Position numbers and translations under genes: made by a program
The notes under the pieces: generated by a model
The model's input: only the letters and a program-made list of their open reading frames with translations
Databases searched by the model: none
What the model was told of the DNA's origin: nothing
Shown here: positions 1 to 4,891 of the stretch, in pieces
Layout of the letters: the number at the start of each line of letters is the position of its first letter
Numbering within the stretch: the first letter of the stretch is position 1
DNA from: an uncultured Asticcacaulis sp.
GTDB lineage: Bacteria > Pseudomonadota > Alphaproteobacteria > Caulobacterales > Caulobacteraceae
Length of the DNA stretch: 6,202 nt
Direction: 5' to 3'
NCBI GenBank assembly: GCA_946482045.1
Contig: CAMLPZ010000256.1
Span: forward strand, 1-6,202

Positions 1-737
1 CCGAGGCCCGCGACCTGATCGAACACGCCCGCCAGGCCGGCAAGACCCTGTCGGTCTTTCATTGCCGGCGCTGGGACAGCAATCACCTGACGTTCCAGGC
101 GGTGCGCGACCGGCTGGGTGATATCTACCAGTTCATCCTACGCTACGACCGCTGGCGTCCCGTAGTGCGCGACCGCTGGCGCGAACGTGCTGGCCCCGGT
201 TCGGGCATCTGGTACGATCTTGGATCGCATCTGCTGGACCAGTCGCTCGACCTGTTCGGCTGGCCGGACTGGATCAGCGCCGACATCGCCGGCCAACGCC
301 CGGGCGCCAGCACCGACGACTATTTCCATGTAACCCTGGGCTATGGACGCTTAAGGGTCGTCCTGCATTCGTCGATGATGACTGCGGCGGCAGGCCCGGT
401 CATGGAGGCACAAGGCTCTGGCGGCAGCTTCGTTAAATACGGCATGGACACGCAGGAAGAGATGCTGAAGGCCGGACGCACGCCCGGCGACGAGGGCTGG
501 GGTCTTGATCCCGTGCACGCCCGCCTCATTCCCATAACGGACGGCGCCCCCGACGTGCCTGAGCAGGTCGACACCGTGCCCGGCAACTACCTCGCCTATT
601 ATGAGGGCATTGCGCGCACCATCCGCGACGGCACGCCCAATCCGGTGCCCGCCGAAGACGCGCGCCGGGTTATGCGCCTGCTTGACCTCGGGTTTCAGAG
701 CGCCAAGCAAGGCCGCCGCCTGCCCTGCCGGGTTTAA
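1..737 (+). CDS. Gfo/Idh/MocA-family NAD(P)-dependent oxidoreductase, 5'-truncated
   Basis: The frame is open from base 3 to the TAA at 735-737, giving 244 visible residues. The true start lies left of the window, and the GTG at 102 is internal. Visible residues begin just after where the family's EKP segment should be, so the NAD(P)-binding Rossmann fold is missing and the C-terminal substrate/dimerisation domain is present. The motif VFHCRRWDSN (visible residues 18-27) and the segment GIWYDLGSHLLDQ, followed by DLFGWP, are characteristic of the YdgJ-like branch of this family. The GSHLLDQ histidine corresponds to the usual catalytic-region histidine. Full-length relatives have about 345-350 residues, so roughly 100-110 are missing. 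Such enzymes are cytosolic and oxidise or reduce sugars, inositols or related polyols. The substrate cannot be read from sequence. The C-terminal GRRLPCRV is a normal family ending. The gene converges on the eipA-like gene. Confidence 0.9.
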   Translation, partial: EARDLIEHARQAGKTLSVFHCRRWDSNHLTFQAVRDRLGDIYQFILRYDRWRPVVRDRWRERAGPGSGIWYDLGSHLLDQSLDLFGWPDWISADIAGQRPGASTDDYFHVTLGYGRLRVVLHSSMMTAAAGPVMEAQGSGGSFVKYGMDTQEEMLKAGRTPGDEGWGLDPVHARLIPITDGAPDVPEQVDTVPGNYLAYYEGIARTIRDGTPNPVPAEDARRVMRLLDLGFQSAKQGRRLPCRV

Positions 738-760
738 CCCCGTCTCCCCTAAAAATCCTC

Positions 761-780
761 CAAATCACCATCGTGATTTG
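761..780 (-). terminator. Hairpin in convergent gap, possible terminator of the eipA-like gene
   Basis: A perfect 8-bp inverted repeat (CAAATCAC / GTGATTTG) encloses a 4-nt loop. Read on the minus strand it is followed, after GAGGA, by five T residues, so it could end transcription of the eipA-like gene, whose stop is at 838. Read on the plus strand there is no T-run, so it would only weakly stop the oxidoreductase transcript. The stem is AT-rich, so termination strength is uncertain. Confidence 0.45.
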
Positions 781-798
781 GCAAGGACGGACGGCCGC

Positions 799-814
799 CG
801 CCACTTATGTGGCG
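799..814. other. Second small hairpin in the convergent gap
   Basis: A 6-bp perfect inverted repeat (CGCCAC / GTGGCG) has a TTAT loop. Further GC-rich flanks (GCCGC at 794-798, GCGGC at 821-825) can extend it imperfectly. There is no T-run on either side, so it is not a canonical intrinsic terminator. With the neighbouring hairpin it makes the gap between the converging genes strongly structured, which may limit read-through in both directions. Confidence 0.3.
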
Positions 815-837
815 AGCCGTGCGGCGCTTGAGCTCAA

Positions 838-1455
838 CTAAAGAGGCAAAATTCGGCGCTTCTTCGAGATATTCATATAGCCGACGCTGGCGCCCAGGCG
901 GAAGCCGACACCGGCGCGGATGGGAGTCAGCACGACGCCTTCGGCACGCTGATACGTCACGCCCAGGCCACCGATGAAATAGGCCGAGCCTTCGACGCCC
1001 GGATAGCGGCGATAGACGAAGTTCGGATCTTCGAGATTATAGACCAGCGTAAAGACGCGCGAAGCATTGGCGCCGGTGTCGAAGCCGATCGACGGCCCCT
1101 GCCAATAGATGTGCGTCGGCTGGGCCTGGCTCTTCATGAACAGGTTGCCCTTGCCATACCGCACGCCGACGCCGATGGCGCCCGAGGCTTCCTCGCCGGC
1201 GATATAGGCTGTCGGATGATCACCATAGTCGGCAAAGATCTTTTCGACCGCGCCGCCAAGCGCTTCGACCGTCACGCCCAGGAAGTCCGAACCGGCCTGA
1301 AGGATCTCATCGCGGTTATAGTGCGGTGTGTCGTGATAAGGCTGCGGCGGAGCCGAAGCCGGGGCTTGCGCCGTATCCTGCGCCAGCGCGAGGCCCGGAA
1401 TGGAAGACGCAGCGGCGGCCGCGAGGCTGGTTTGCAAAAAAGTCCGGCGTTCCAT
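838..1455 (-). CDS. eipA: EipA / DUF1134 family exported envelope protein
   Basis: This 205-residue protein starts at the ATG at 1455. A TTG six bases upstream would leave no room after the GAGGAG ribosome site, so the ATG is preferred. The N-terminus MERRTFLQTSLAAAAA looks like a Tat-type signal (twin Arg3-Arg4, F6-L7, then an Ala-rich core), with a likely signal peptidase cut after ALA25. A Pro/Ala-rich linker (about 26-43) leads into the DUF1134 domain (about 46-197). Hallmarks are IAGEEASGAIGVGVRYGKG (85-103), YWQGPSIGFD (117-126), GSAYFIGGLG (156-165) and IRAGVGFRLGASVGYM (179-194). The family is a conserved alphaproteobacterial periplasmic small beta-barrel. In Brucella, EipA supports cell-envelope integrity and virulence, and Caulobacter has a homologue. 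The length matches the family (about 200 residues). No catalytic residues are known. It appears monocistronic, because ~160 bp separate it from the upstream mmcQ-like gene. The family call is firm, and an exact Brucella-like role is inference. Confidence 0.88.
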   Translation of the reverse strand: MERRTFLQTSLAAAAASSIPGLALAQDTAQAPASAPPQPYHDTPHYNRDEILQAGSDFLGVTVEALGGAVEKIFADYGDHPTAYIAGEEASGAIGVGVRYGKGNLFMKSQAQPTHIYWQGPSIGFDTGANASRVFTLVYNLEDPNFVYRRYPGVEGSAYFIGGLGVTYQRAEGVVLTPIRAGVGFRLGASVGYMNISKKRRILPL

Positions 1456-1461
1456 GCGCAA

Positions 1462-1467
1462 CTCCTC
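1462..1467 (-). promoter_or_regulatory. Ribosome binding site that fixes the eipA-like start
   Basis: On the minus strand GAGGAG ends at 1462 and is separated from the ATG at 1455 by TTGCGC (6 nt), an ideal spacing. The in-frame TTG at 1461 directly abuts the GAGGAG and is therefore unlikely to be used. The choice removes two residues (M-R) from the longest open frame. Confidence 0.75.
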
Positions 1468-1591
1468 AACATCTGGAATTCAACAGCTTGTAGGAGCTTT
1501 GAGGTTAATAGGACCTGAACGAACCGTTAAAACCAGCGCTCCCCCATGGCACGAAGGTGCCCGTCTCATATGGCGCGAATAGGGCTGCAAT

Positions 1592-1609
1592 TAAGGCGGA
1601 CCGGCCTTA
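1592..1609 (-). terminator. Weak hairpin just after the mmcQ-like gene
   Basis: An inverted repeat TAAGGC / GCCTTA (6 bp, 6-nt loop) begins 4 nt past the TAA of the mmcQ-like gene on the minus strand. It is followed by ATTGCAG, not by a U-tract. It may end the merR-mmcQ transcript or simply protect its 3' end. No other terminator candidate was seen before the eipA-like gene. Confidence 0.3.
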
Positions 1610-1613
1610 TTGA

Positions 1614-1955
1614 TTAACCCGGGTCATGAAGTTTAAGCAGCCTCTTCGGCGCCTGGGCGCGCCACACGCGTTTGAGGTTCTCACGCACCCAGCCAATATC
1701 GACGCGGTCCGGCCGCGCCAGCACGCACGGCCAGTTGCGGTGATGATCCGTCGTGAAAAAGGTTTCCGGGTCGGCTTCGATAAGAAAATCGCGCTCATCG
1801 AAACCGACCTTGAACACTGGGCAGCCGTGGTCGCCATTCCAGTAGAACAGCGACTTCTTGCCCACCTTGAATGTCGGAGATCCAAAGGCCGTCCCAACCT
1901 CGACGCCCGGCAGTTCCAGTGCCATCTGGCTCAGAGCGTCGAAGGTCAGTGTCAT
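1614..1955 (-). CDS. MmcQ/YjbR-family protein (DUF419)
   Basis: This is a 113-residue small cytosolic protein of the MmcQ/YjbR family, a compact fold sometimes compared with double-wing DNA-binding proteins and of unproven biochemical role. Family marks are the N-terminal helix ending in LPGVEVGTAFGSPTFKVGKK (15-34), the strand VFKVGFDERDFLIEADP (47-63), and the near-invariant TTDHHRNWPCVLAR (68-81). These are followed by the helix WVRENLKRVW (89-98) and a terminal APKRLLKLH. The length is normal for the family. The ATG at 1955 is preferred over an in-frame TTG at 1961, because the strong AGGGGAGGA site at 1970-1962 sits 6 nt before the ATG. Its start lies 2 nt after the TGA of the MerR-type gene (TGA-GG-ATG), so translation is very probably coupled and both proteins come from one mRNA. 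A link to the regulator's drug or stress response is inference only. Confidence 0.88.
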   Translation of the reverse strand: MTLTFDALSQMALELPGVEVGTAFGSPTFKVGKKSLFYWNGDHGCPVFKVGFDERDFLIEADPETFFTTDHHRNWPCVLARPDRVDIGWVRENLKRVWRAQAPKRLLKLHDPG

Positions 1956-1957
1956 CC

Positions 1958-2761
1958 TCAATCCTCCCCTATCGCCTCACCGGCGCGTTCGGCATGGGCT
2001 TTCATAGCCGCGACCAGCCAGTTGCAGAAGCCCTGCGACAGGCTGTCGAACCGCGCCACGAAATCGGGATGGCCGGCATACATGTCCGCCAGTATGACAT
2101 AGGCGCCAGGAGGACACGGACTGTTCCACATGTGCGCGACCCAGTCCCGGTGCGCCGTAAGCAGCGGTTCAATCGTCGCGCTGTCGGCGCTCAATCCGTG
2201 TTGGAAAGCATCGACCAGATCCGCTTCGATATCTTTCAGCCGGTCCATCGCCGCCTGCCGGTCGCTGTCGCTGAAGCCGTCCATCCGCTTCTGGCTATTG
2301 GCGATCCAGTCGTGCGCCTGTGGGCCGTAGCGTTCCGCCAGCCAGGCCTCGTATTCGGCCTGCTTGGCTGGCGACTGCCAGTCGTAAAGTCCCCTGTCGT
2401 GAAAAGTATTGTCCTGCATGTTGTTATTTCCGTCGAGCCGCGCCAGGGTATTGTCGATGACCCGAAGCAGCGCCTGTTGGTGCTGCAGACGCTCGACCAG
2501 CCGCTCGCGATGCCGGCGCAGGCTTGAGGCCACGTCAAAGTCGGCAGCATCGACAAGACCGGTGATCTCATCGAGCGGCAGGCCGAATTCGCGGTACATC
2601 AGTATCTGCTGCAGGCGGTAAAGCTGTGGCTGTTCGTAGTATCTGTAGCCGTTGGTCCCAAGATAGGCAGGCTTGAGCAGGCCGATATCATCATAATGAT
2701 GCAGGGTCCGGACCGAAATCCAGGCCAGATCGGCAAGCTGTTTGACGGTATAGCGTGTCAC
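1958..2761 (-). CDS. MerR-family regulator with TipAS effector-binding domain (SkgA/TipA-like)
   Basis: This is a 267-residue cytosolic transcription factor. The N-terminal winged helix-turn-helix (about 3-72) shows YTVKQLADLAWISVRTLHHYD (4-24), GLLKP, NGYRYY (37-42) and LQQILMYREFGLPLDEI (50-66). A dimerisation coiled coil follows (about 77-110). A GNNN linker (111-114) leads to a TipAS domain (about 120-260) recognised by KQAEYEAWLAERYG (133-146), GLSADS, W207, W212 and ADMYAGHPDFVARFD (225-239). TipAS domains bind thiopeptides and other multidrug ligands, and TipA does so through cysteine. Here C216 lies in the corresponding loop region and C246 near the end. The Caulobacter relative SkgA is linked to stationary-phase katG expression. 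The start chosen is the GTG at 2761, with GGAG 8 nt upstream. The longer frame from TTG at 2833 would add 24 residues encoded by the promoter itself. The gene is first in a two-gene unit with the mmcQ-like gene and is probably autoregulated. Confidence 0.9.
   Translation of the reverse strand: MTRYTVKQLADLAWISVRTLHHYDDIGLLKPAYLGTNGYRYYEQPQLYRLQQILMYREFGLPLDEITGLVDAADFDVASSLRRHRERLVERLQHQQALLRVIDNTLARLDGNNNMQDNTFHDRGLYDWQSPAKQAEYEAWLAERYGPQAHDWIANSQKRMDGFSDSDRQAAMDRLKDIEADLVDAFQHGLSADSATIEPLLTAHRDWVAHMWNSPCPPGAYVILADMYAGHPDFVARFDSLSQGFCNWLVAAMKAHAERAGEAIGED
1962..1970 (-). promoter_or_regulatory. Ribosome binding site for mmcQ-like gene inside merR 3' end
   Basis: AGGGGAGGA (minus strand 1970-1962) is embedded in the last codons of the regulator gene and stands 6 nt before the ATG at 1955. 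A ribosome terminating at the TGA (1960-1958) would be positioned right over this site, the usual geometry of translational coupling. Confidence 0.75.
2417..2431 (-). promoter_or_regulatory. Possible internal translation start for a TipAS-only isoform
   Basis: Met115 of the regulator (ATG at 2419-2417) lies in the Asn-rich linker exactly between the coiled coil and the TipAS domain. A GGAA tract (2431-2428) precedes it by 8 nt, and the codons GGA AAT AAC AAC make a local AT-rich, low-structure patch in a GC-rich gene. Initiation here would give a 153-residue ligand-binding protein. In Streptomyces tipA an in-frame internal start at the same domain boundary is known to produce TipAS. Use of this one is inference. 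Confidence 0.4.
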
Positions 2762-2769
2762 CTGTCCAT

Positions 2770-2773
2770 CTCC
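2770..2773 (-). promoter_or_regulatory. Ribosome binding site supporting the GTG start of the MerR-type gene
   Basis: GGAG on the minus strand (2773-2770) stands 8 nt before the GTG at 2761. ATG codons at 2769 and 2780 are out of frame. The site lies within the predicted ~35-nt leader of the promoter at 2833-2803, which agrees with this start and not with the upstream TTG. Confidence 0.65.
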
Positions 2774-2802
2774 GCGCCATGAGGGAAAATCGCGCAAGAC
2801 GA

Positions 2803-2833
2803 CCAATAGTCTCTCACGCCGCGTGAGGGTCAA
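2803..2833 (-). promoter_or_regulatory. MerR-class promoter/operator of the TipAS regulator gene
   Basis: On the minus strand a -35 box TTGACC (2833-2828) is followed by exactly 19 bp and a -10 box TATTGG (2808-2803). The spacer is occupied by a perfect dyad CTCACGC-G-GCGTGAG (2827-2813). An over-long 19-bp spacer holding the operator dyad is the hallmark of promoters that MerR-family activators untwist. The CTCACG/CGTGAG half-sites resemble those I recall from the Streptomyces tipA promoter. Transcription would start near 2796, leaving a short leader before the GTG at 2761. The site lies immediately upstream of the regulator itself, so autoregulation is the simplest reading. Confidence 0.85.
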
Positions 2834-2840
2834 CAGGCAC

Positions 2841-2889
2841 GTTGCGATATGCCAAAAGTGTGCAGCGGTTTTTGGCTAAGTATCGCAAC
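2841..2889. repeat. 49-nt nested inverted repeat between the peptidase and regulator genes
   Basis: The outer arms GTTGCGATA (2841-2849) and TATCGCAAC (2881-2889) match perfectly over 9 bp. Inside them GCCAAAA (2851-2857) and TTTTGGC (2870-2876) match over 7 bp, leaving a 12-nt loop and a small 1/4-nt internal bulge. It begins 10 nt past the stop of the M28 peptidase gene and ends 8 bp before the -35 box of the regulator promoter. There is no T-run after it on either strand. It could be a factor-assisted terminator or 3' stabilising structure for the peptidase mRNA, a REP-like element, or an additional regulatory site. Confidence 0.6.
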
Positions 2890-2899
2890 AAAGCAAAAA

Positions 2900-4531
2900 T
2901 TACTTCCGATCGGCAGCCGTGGTATCACGCGCCGCCTTGAACTCGGACGTCGGACGCCACTGCGGCCACTGGCGCGAATTGGCCAAGGCTGCGCCGAATT
3001 TGTAATAAAGCGTCGCATCCTCGATCAGGCCAGACAGGTCCCAGTCGGCCGACCATTCGTCCGCCGGCTGGTGATAGCGCTTGGCGTTGAATTCAGCCGA
3101 AATCGCCTTGCCGCGCTCCAGACCGCCCTCGACCAGGTCCTTGCCGGACTTGGCGACCAGCATGGGCACGCCGCGCTTGACCAGCGGGAAGTGGTCCGAA
3201 CGGAAGAAGCCACCGGCTTCCGGGCGGCCTTCCGGCGTCAGCACTCGCCCCTGCTCCGCCGCATAAAGTTTGAACGTGTCTTCCAGGTTGGACTGCCCAG
3301 CGCCAGTGATGTCGATATTGCGCGTGCGGCCAAACGTATCGAGCATGTCGATATTGATGCCGGCAACCGTCTTCGACAGCGGGTAGAGCGGGTTCGACGC
3401 ATAGTATTCCGAGCCCAGAAGACCGCTTTCTTCGGCAGTAAAGGCGACAAAGGCGACACTGCGCTGGGGCGCTGTTTTACCAAAAGCGCGCGCAATCTCC
3501 ATGATGGTCGCGATGCCCGTGCCGTTGTCAGCCGCGCCGTTGCAGATCTTGTCTTCGGCCTCAGGGGCACAGATACCCAGATGGTCCCAGTGGCCGGTAT
3601 AGAGGATGGTCTCGTCAGGGTATTTCGCGCCCTTGAACCGGCCGATGATGTTGTGCGTGACGATCTCTGACGACGCGACCTTGTAGCCGCCAGACAGCGT
3701 TACATTCATCGCTACCGGTTGAAAGTCTTTCGATCGCGCCTTGACGCGTAAATCGGCGAGGTCGAGCCCGGCCGCCTTGAACAGCTTGTCGGCCGTGGCG
3801 ATCGCCATCCACCCTTCCAGTTTCGGGCTGGCCACCGACGGATCGGGACGGACAATATCGAACTGGTCGTGGGTCCACGAATTGCGCACCGTGTCCCAGC
3901 CATAGGAGGCGGCGTCGGCATCATGGATGATCAACACACCGGCCGCGCCCTTCTTCGCCGCCTGTTCGTACTTATAGGTCCAGCGGCCGTAGTAGGTCAT
4001 GGCCTTGCCGCCAAAGGTGTTCAGTTCCGGCTGGGCAAAATCCGGGTCGTTGACCAGCACGACCAGGATCTTGCCCTTGACGTCCATGTCCTTGAAGTCG
4101 TTCCAGCCGCGTTCGGGCGCATCGACGCCATAGCCGGCAAAGACCAGTTGCGCCTTGTCGAAACTGACGTCGCCAAGCGCGCCGCGCGTCGAGGCGACGA
4201 TATCCTCGCCCTGTTTCAGAGGGATCGATCCCGAAGCCGTGTCGAAGTTGAGATTGGGGTCGCTCAGCGTGAACTTGCGCAGTTTCACGGCCTGGGTCCA
4301 GCCGCCGTTCTCGCCACCGGGTTCCAGGCCCGCCGCCTTGAAACCTTTCGAGACGAAATCGATAACTTTTGCTTCCGCCGGCGTCGCAATGCCCCGGCCT
4401 TCGAAACTATCGTCCGACAGCGTCTTCACGTCCTTCGAAATCCGTGCGGCGCTGAGTTGCGGCGGCGCTGCGACAGCGGGCGAGGCCAGCGCCAGTACGG
4501 CGGCGGAGGTCAGGACAAGGCGCTTGAACAT
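2900..4531 (-). CDS. Secreted M28-family zinc metallopeptidase with PA domain
   Basis: This is a 543-residue exported peptidase. The ATG at 4531 has GGAG 6 nt upstream. A Sec signal (MFKRLVLTSAAVLALASPAVAA) predicts cleavage after residue 22. Residues about 25-125 and 286-515 form the M28 exopeptidase fold, interrupted by a protease-associated (PA) domain at about 125-285 that includes FAGYGVDAP (131-139) and KGAAGVLIIHDA (194-205). All metal and catalytic residues of the family are visible: H314 in TGHWDHLG, bridging D335 in NGAADNGTG, catalytic E367 and ligand E368 in FTAEESGLLGSEYY, D395 in INIDMLD, and H487 in KRYHQPADE. C321 and C330 flank the active-site loop and may form a disulfide. 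The family removes N-terminal residues from peptides using two zinc ions. Here it would act in the periplasm or outside the cell. It is the first gene leftward from the divergent region shared with the SGNH hydrolase. The exact specificity cannot be inferred. Confidence 0.93.
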   Translation of the reverse strand: MFKRLVLTSAAVLALASPAVAAPPQLSAARISKDVKTLSDDSFEGRGIATPAEAKVIDFVSKGFKAAGLEPGGENGGWTQAVKLRKFTLSDPNLNFDTASGSIPLKQGEDIVASTRGALGDVSFDKAQLVFAGYGVDAPERGWNDFKDMDVKGKILVVLVNDPDFAQPELNTFGGKAMTYYGRWTYKYEQAAKKGAAGVLIIHDADAASYGWDTVRNSWTHDQFDIVRPDPSVASPKLEGWMAIATADKLFKAAGLDLADLRVKARSKDFQPVAMNVTLSGGYKVASSEIVTHNIIGRFKGAKYPDETILYTGHWDHLGICAPEAEDKICNGAADNGTGIATIMEIARAFGKTAPQRSVAFVAFTAEESGLLGSEYYASNPLYPLSKTVAGINIDMLDTFGRTRNIDITGAGQSNLEDTFKLYAAEQGRVLTPEGRPEAGGFFRSDHFPLVKRGVPMLVAKSGKDLVEGGLERGKAISAEFNAKRYHQPADEWSADWDLSGLIEDATLYYKFGAALANSRQWPQWRPTSEFKAARDTTAADRK

Positions 4532-4559
4532 GGAAGGCTCCGGGAAAAGGTATCAGCGG

Positions 4560-4587
4560 AGACTAGAGGTGCGCGCCCCCATGTCAA
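4560..4587 (-). promoter_or_regulatory. Candidate sigma70-type promoter of the M28 peptidase
   Basis: On the minus strand a perfect -35 TTGACA (4587-4582) is followed by a 16-bp spacer and TAGTCT (4565-4560), which matches TATAAT at three positions. Transcription would start near 4553, giving a leader of about 20 nt that contains the GGAG ribosome site (4541-4538). The -10 box is weak, so the start may be activator dependent or placed elsewhere in the AT-rich block. Confidence 0.45.
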
Positions 4588-4624
4588 GTGCGAGGAACGT
4601 CACCATATATACAGAAAATATTAA

Positions 4625-4642
4625 ATGTACACTTATGTACAC
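4625..4642. repeat. Tandem direct repeat ATGTACAC with 10-bp period, possible operator
   Basis: ATGTACAC at 4625-4632 recurs exactly at 4635-4642, separated by TT, so the copies sit one helical turn apart. The TGTACA core of each copy is itself palindromic, so the pair can also be read as TGTACA-N4-TGTACA. It lies ~40 bp upstream of the M28 candidate -35 box, where an activator could bind. I do not recognise the binding protein. Confidence 0.4.
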
Positions 4643-4745
4643 AAATACAGACTCTTCCAAATGGTGTTTTAATCAAGGCAAATTTAGGCACAGATTTTAC
4701 AAAATAACGACTAAACTAAGTCAAAAGTTTTTACATCTCAATATC

Positions 4746-4775
4746 TTGAAACAATGAATACATTCACCATATCAC
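4746..4775 (+). promoter_or_regulatory. Candidate plus-strand promoter ahead of an orphan terminator
   Basis: TTGAAA (4746-4751, five of six to TTGACA) is followed by 18 bp and TATCAC (4770-4775, four of six to TATAAT). Transcription would begin at about 4782, exactly where base composition switches from AT-rich to mixed. No protein start follows within the next ~100 nt, but an intrinsic terminator does. Confidence 0.4.
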
Positions 4776-4781
4776 AGTTAC

Positions 4782-4891
4782 AGGGGCCGCATTGCCCTCT
4801 CATCTGGCGGCTTCTGACCTATGGCTCCAAAAGCTCATCGGTTAACTTCACCCCGGATGCATCTAGCCCATAGCATCCGGGGTACTTTTTT
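4782..4891 (+). ncRNA. Candidate ~110-nt small RNA or transcribed leader
   Basis: The interval is bounded by the promoter-like TTGAAA-N18-TATCAC on the left and a canonical intrinsic terminator on the right, and holds no credible coding frame. It would fold into a 5' hairpin (GGGGC 4783-4787 with GCCCT 4794-4798, one G-U pair, 6-nt loop), a mostly single-stranded middle with two CTCATC segments (4799-4804 and 4833-4838), and the terminator stem at the 3' end. That is a common plan for bacterial trans-acting RNAs. It could instead be the attenuator of the SGNH hydrolase gene starting 83 nt downstream. I match it to no known RNA family. Confidence 0.4.
4851..4891 (+). terminator. Canonical intrinsic terminator
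   Basis: A perfect 10-bp GC-rich stem, CCCCGGATGC (4851-4860) with GCATCCGGGG (4873-4882), encloses a 12-nt loop and is followed after TAC by six T residues (4886-4891). Orientation is unambiguous on the plus strand, since the minus-strand side has no T-run. No protein gene lies upstream on this strand within ~4.1 kb except the oxidoreductase at the far left, so it must serve a non-coding transcript or act as a conditional terminator in the leader of the SGNH gene. Confidence 0.85.

Larger units (their letters stand above)
4600..4780. other. AT-rich intergenic block without a convincing gene
   Basis: This stretch lies between the M28 and SGNH genes and is far more AT-rich than its neighbours: 35 G/C in the 120 bases 4621-4740, about 29%. 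It contains the tandem ATGTACAC repeat and a plus-strand promoter-like element near its right end. A 40-codon open frame (ATG 4635 to TGA 4757, plus strand) spans most of it but has no ribosome site and no recognisable motif. The composition fits a multi-promoter regulatory region or a remnant of acquired DNA. Confidence 0.6.

Noticed and set aside
102..737. Oxidoreductase gene starting at GTG 102
   Set aside because: The frame is open and family-like (EARDLIEHARQAGK, VFHCRRWDS) back to base 3, so the GTG is internal and the gene is truncated by the window edge.
1503..1530. TTAA motifs upstream of the eipA-like gene as a CtrA site
   Set aside because: The two TTAA words are 18 bp apart rather than the 7 bp of the full CtrA motif, and only one half (TTAACC) resembles the consensus. 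I recall CtrA links for eipA homologues, but the sequence here does not show a full site.
1548..1561. Small hairpin GGCAC-GAAG-GTGCC upstream of the eipA-like gene
   Set aside because: It has only 5 bp and no T-run on either strand. It is too weak to call a terminator or operator.
2849..3670. Long plus-strand open frame opposite the M28 gene
   Set aside because: It is antisense to a protein with a complete M28 active site and has no motif of its own. It is a codon-bias shadow typical of GC-rich genes. The same applies to 3869-4624 and 4155-4757.
4635..4757. 40-codon plus-strand frame in the AT-rich block, encoding a basic peptide
   Set aside because: There is no ribosome site before the ATG, no recognisable motif or signal, and low-complexity AT-driven codons. 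It could only be revived by ribosome profiling or conservation.
4782..4860. tRNA or tRNA fragment near the AT-rich block, as a possible integration site
   Set aside because: I looked for a T-loop GGTTCGA-type word and an acceptor/anticodon arrangement on both strands and found none. No direct-repeat att-like pair was seen either.
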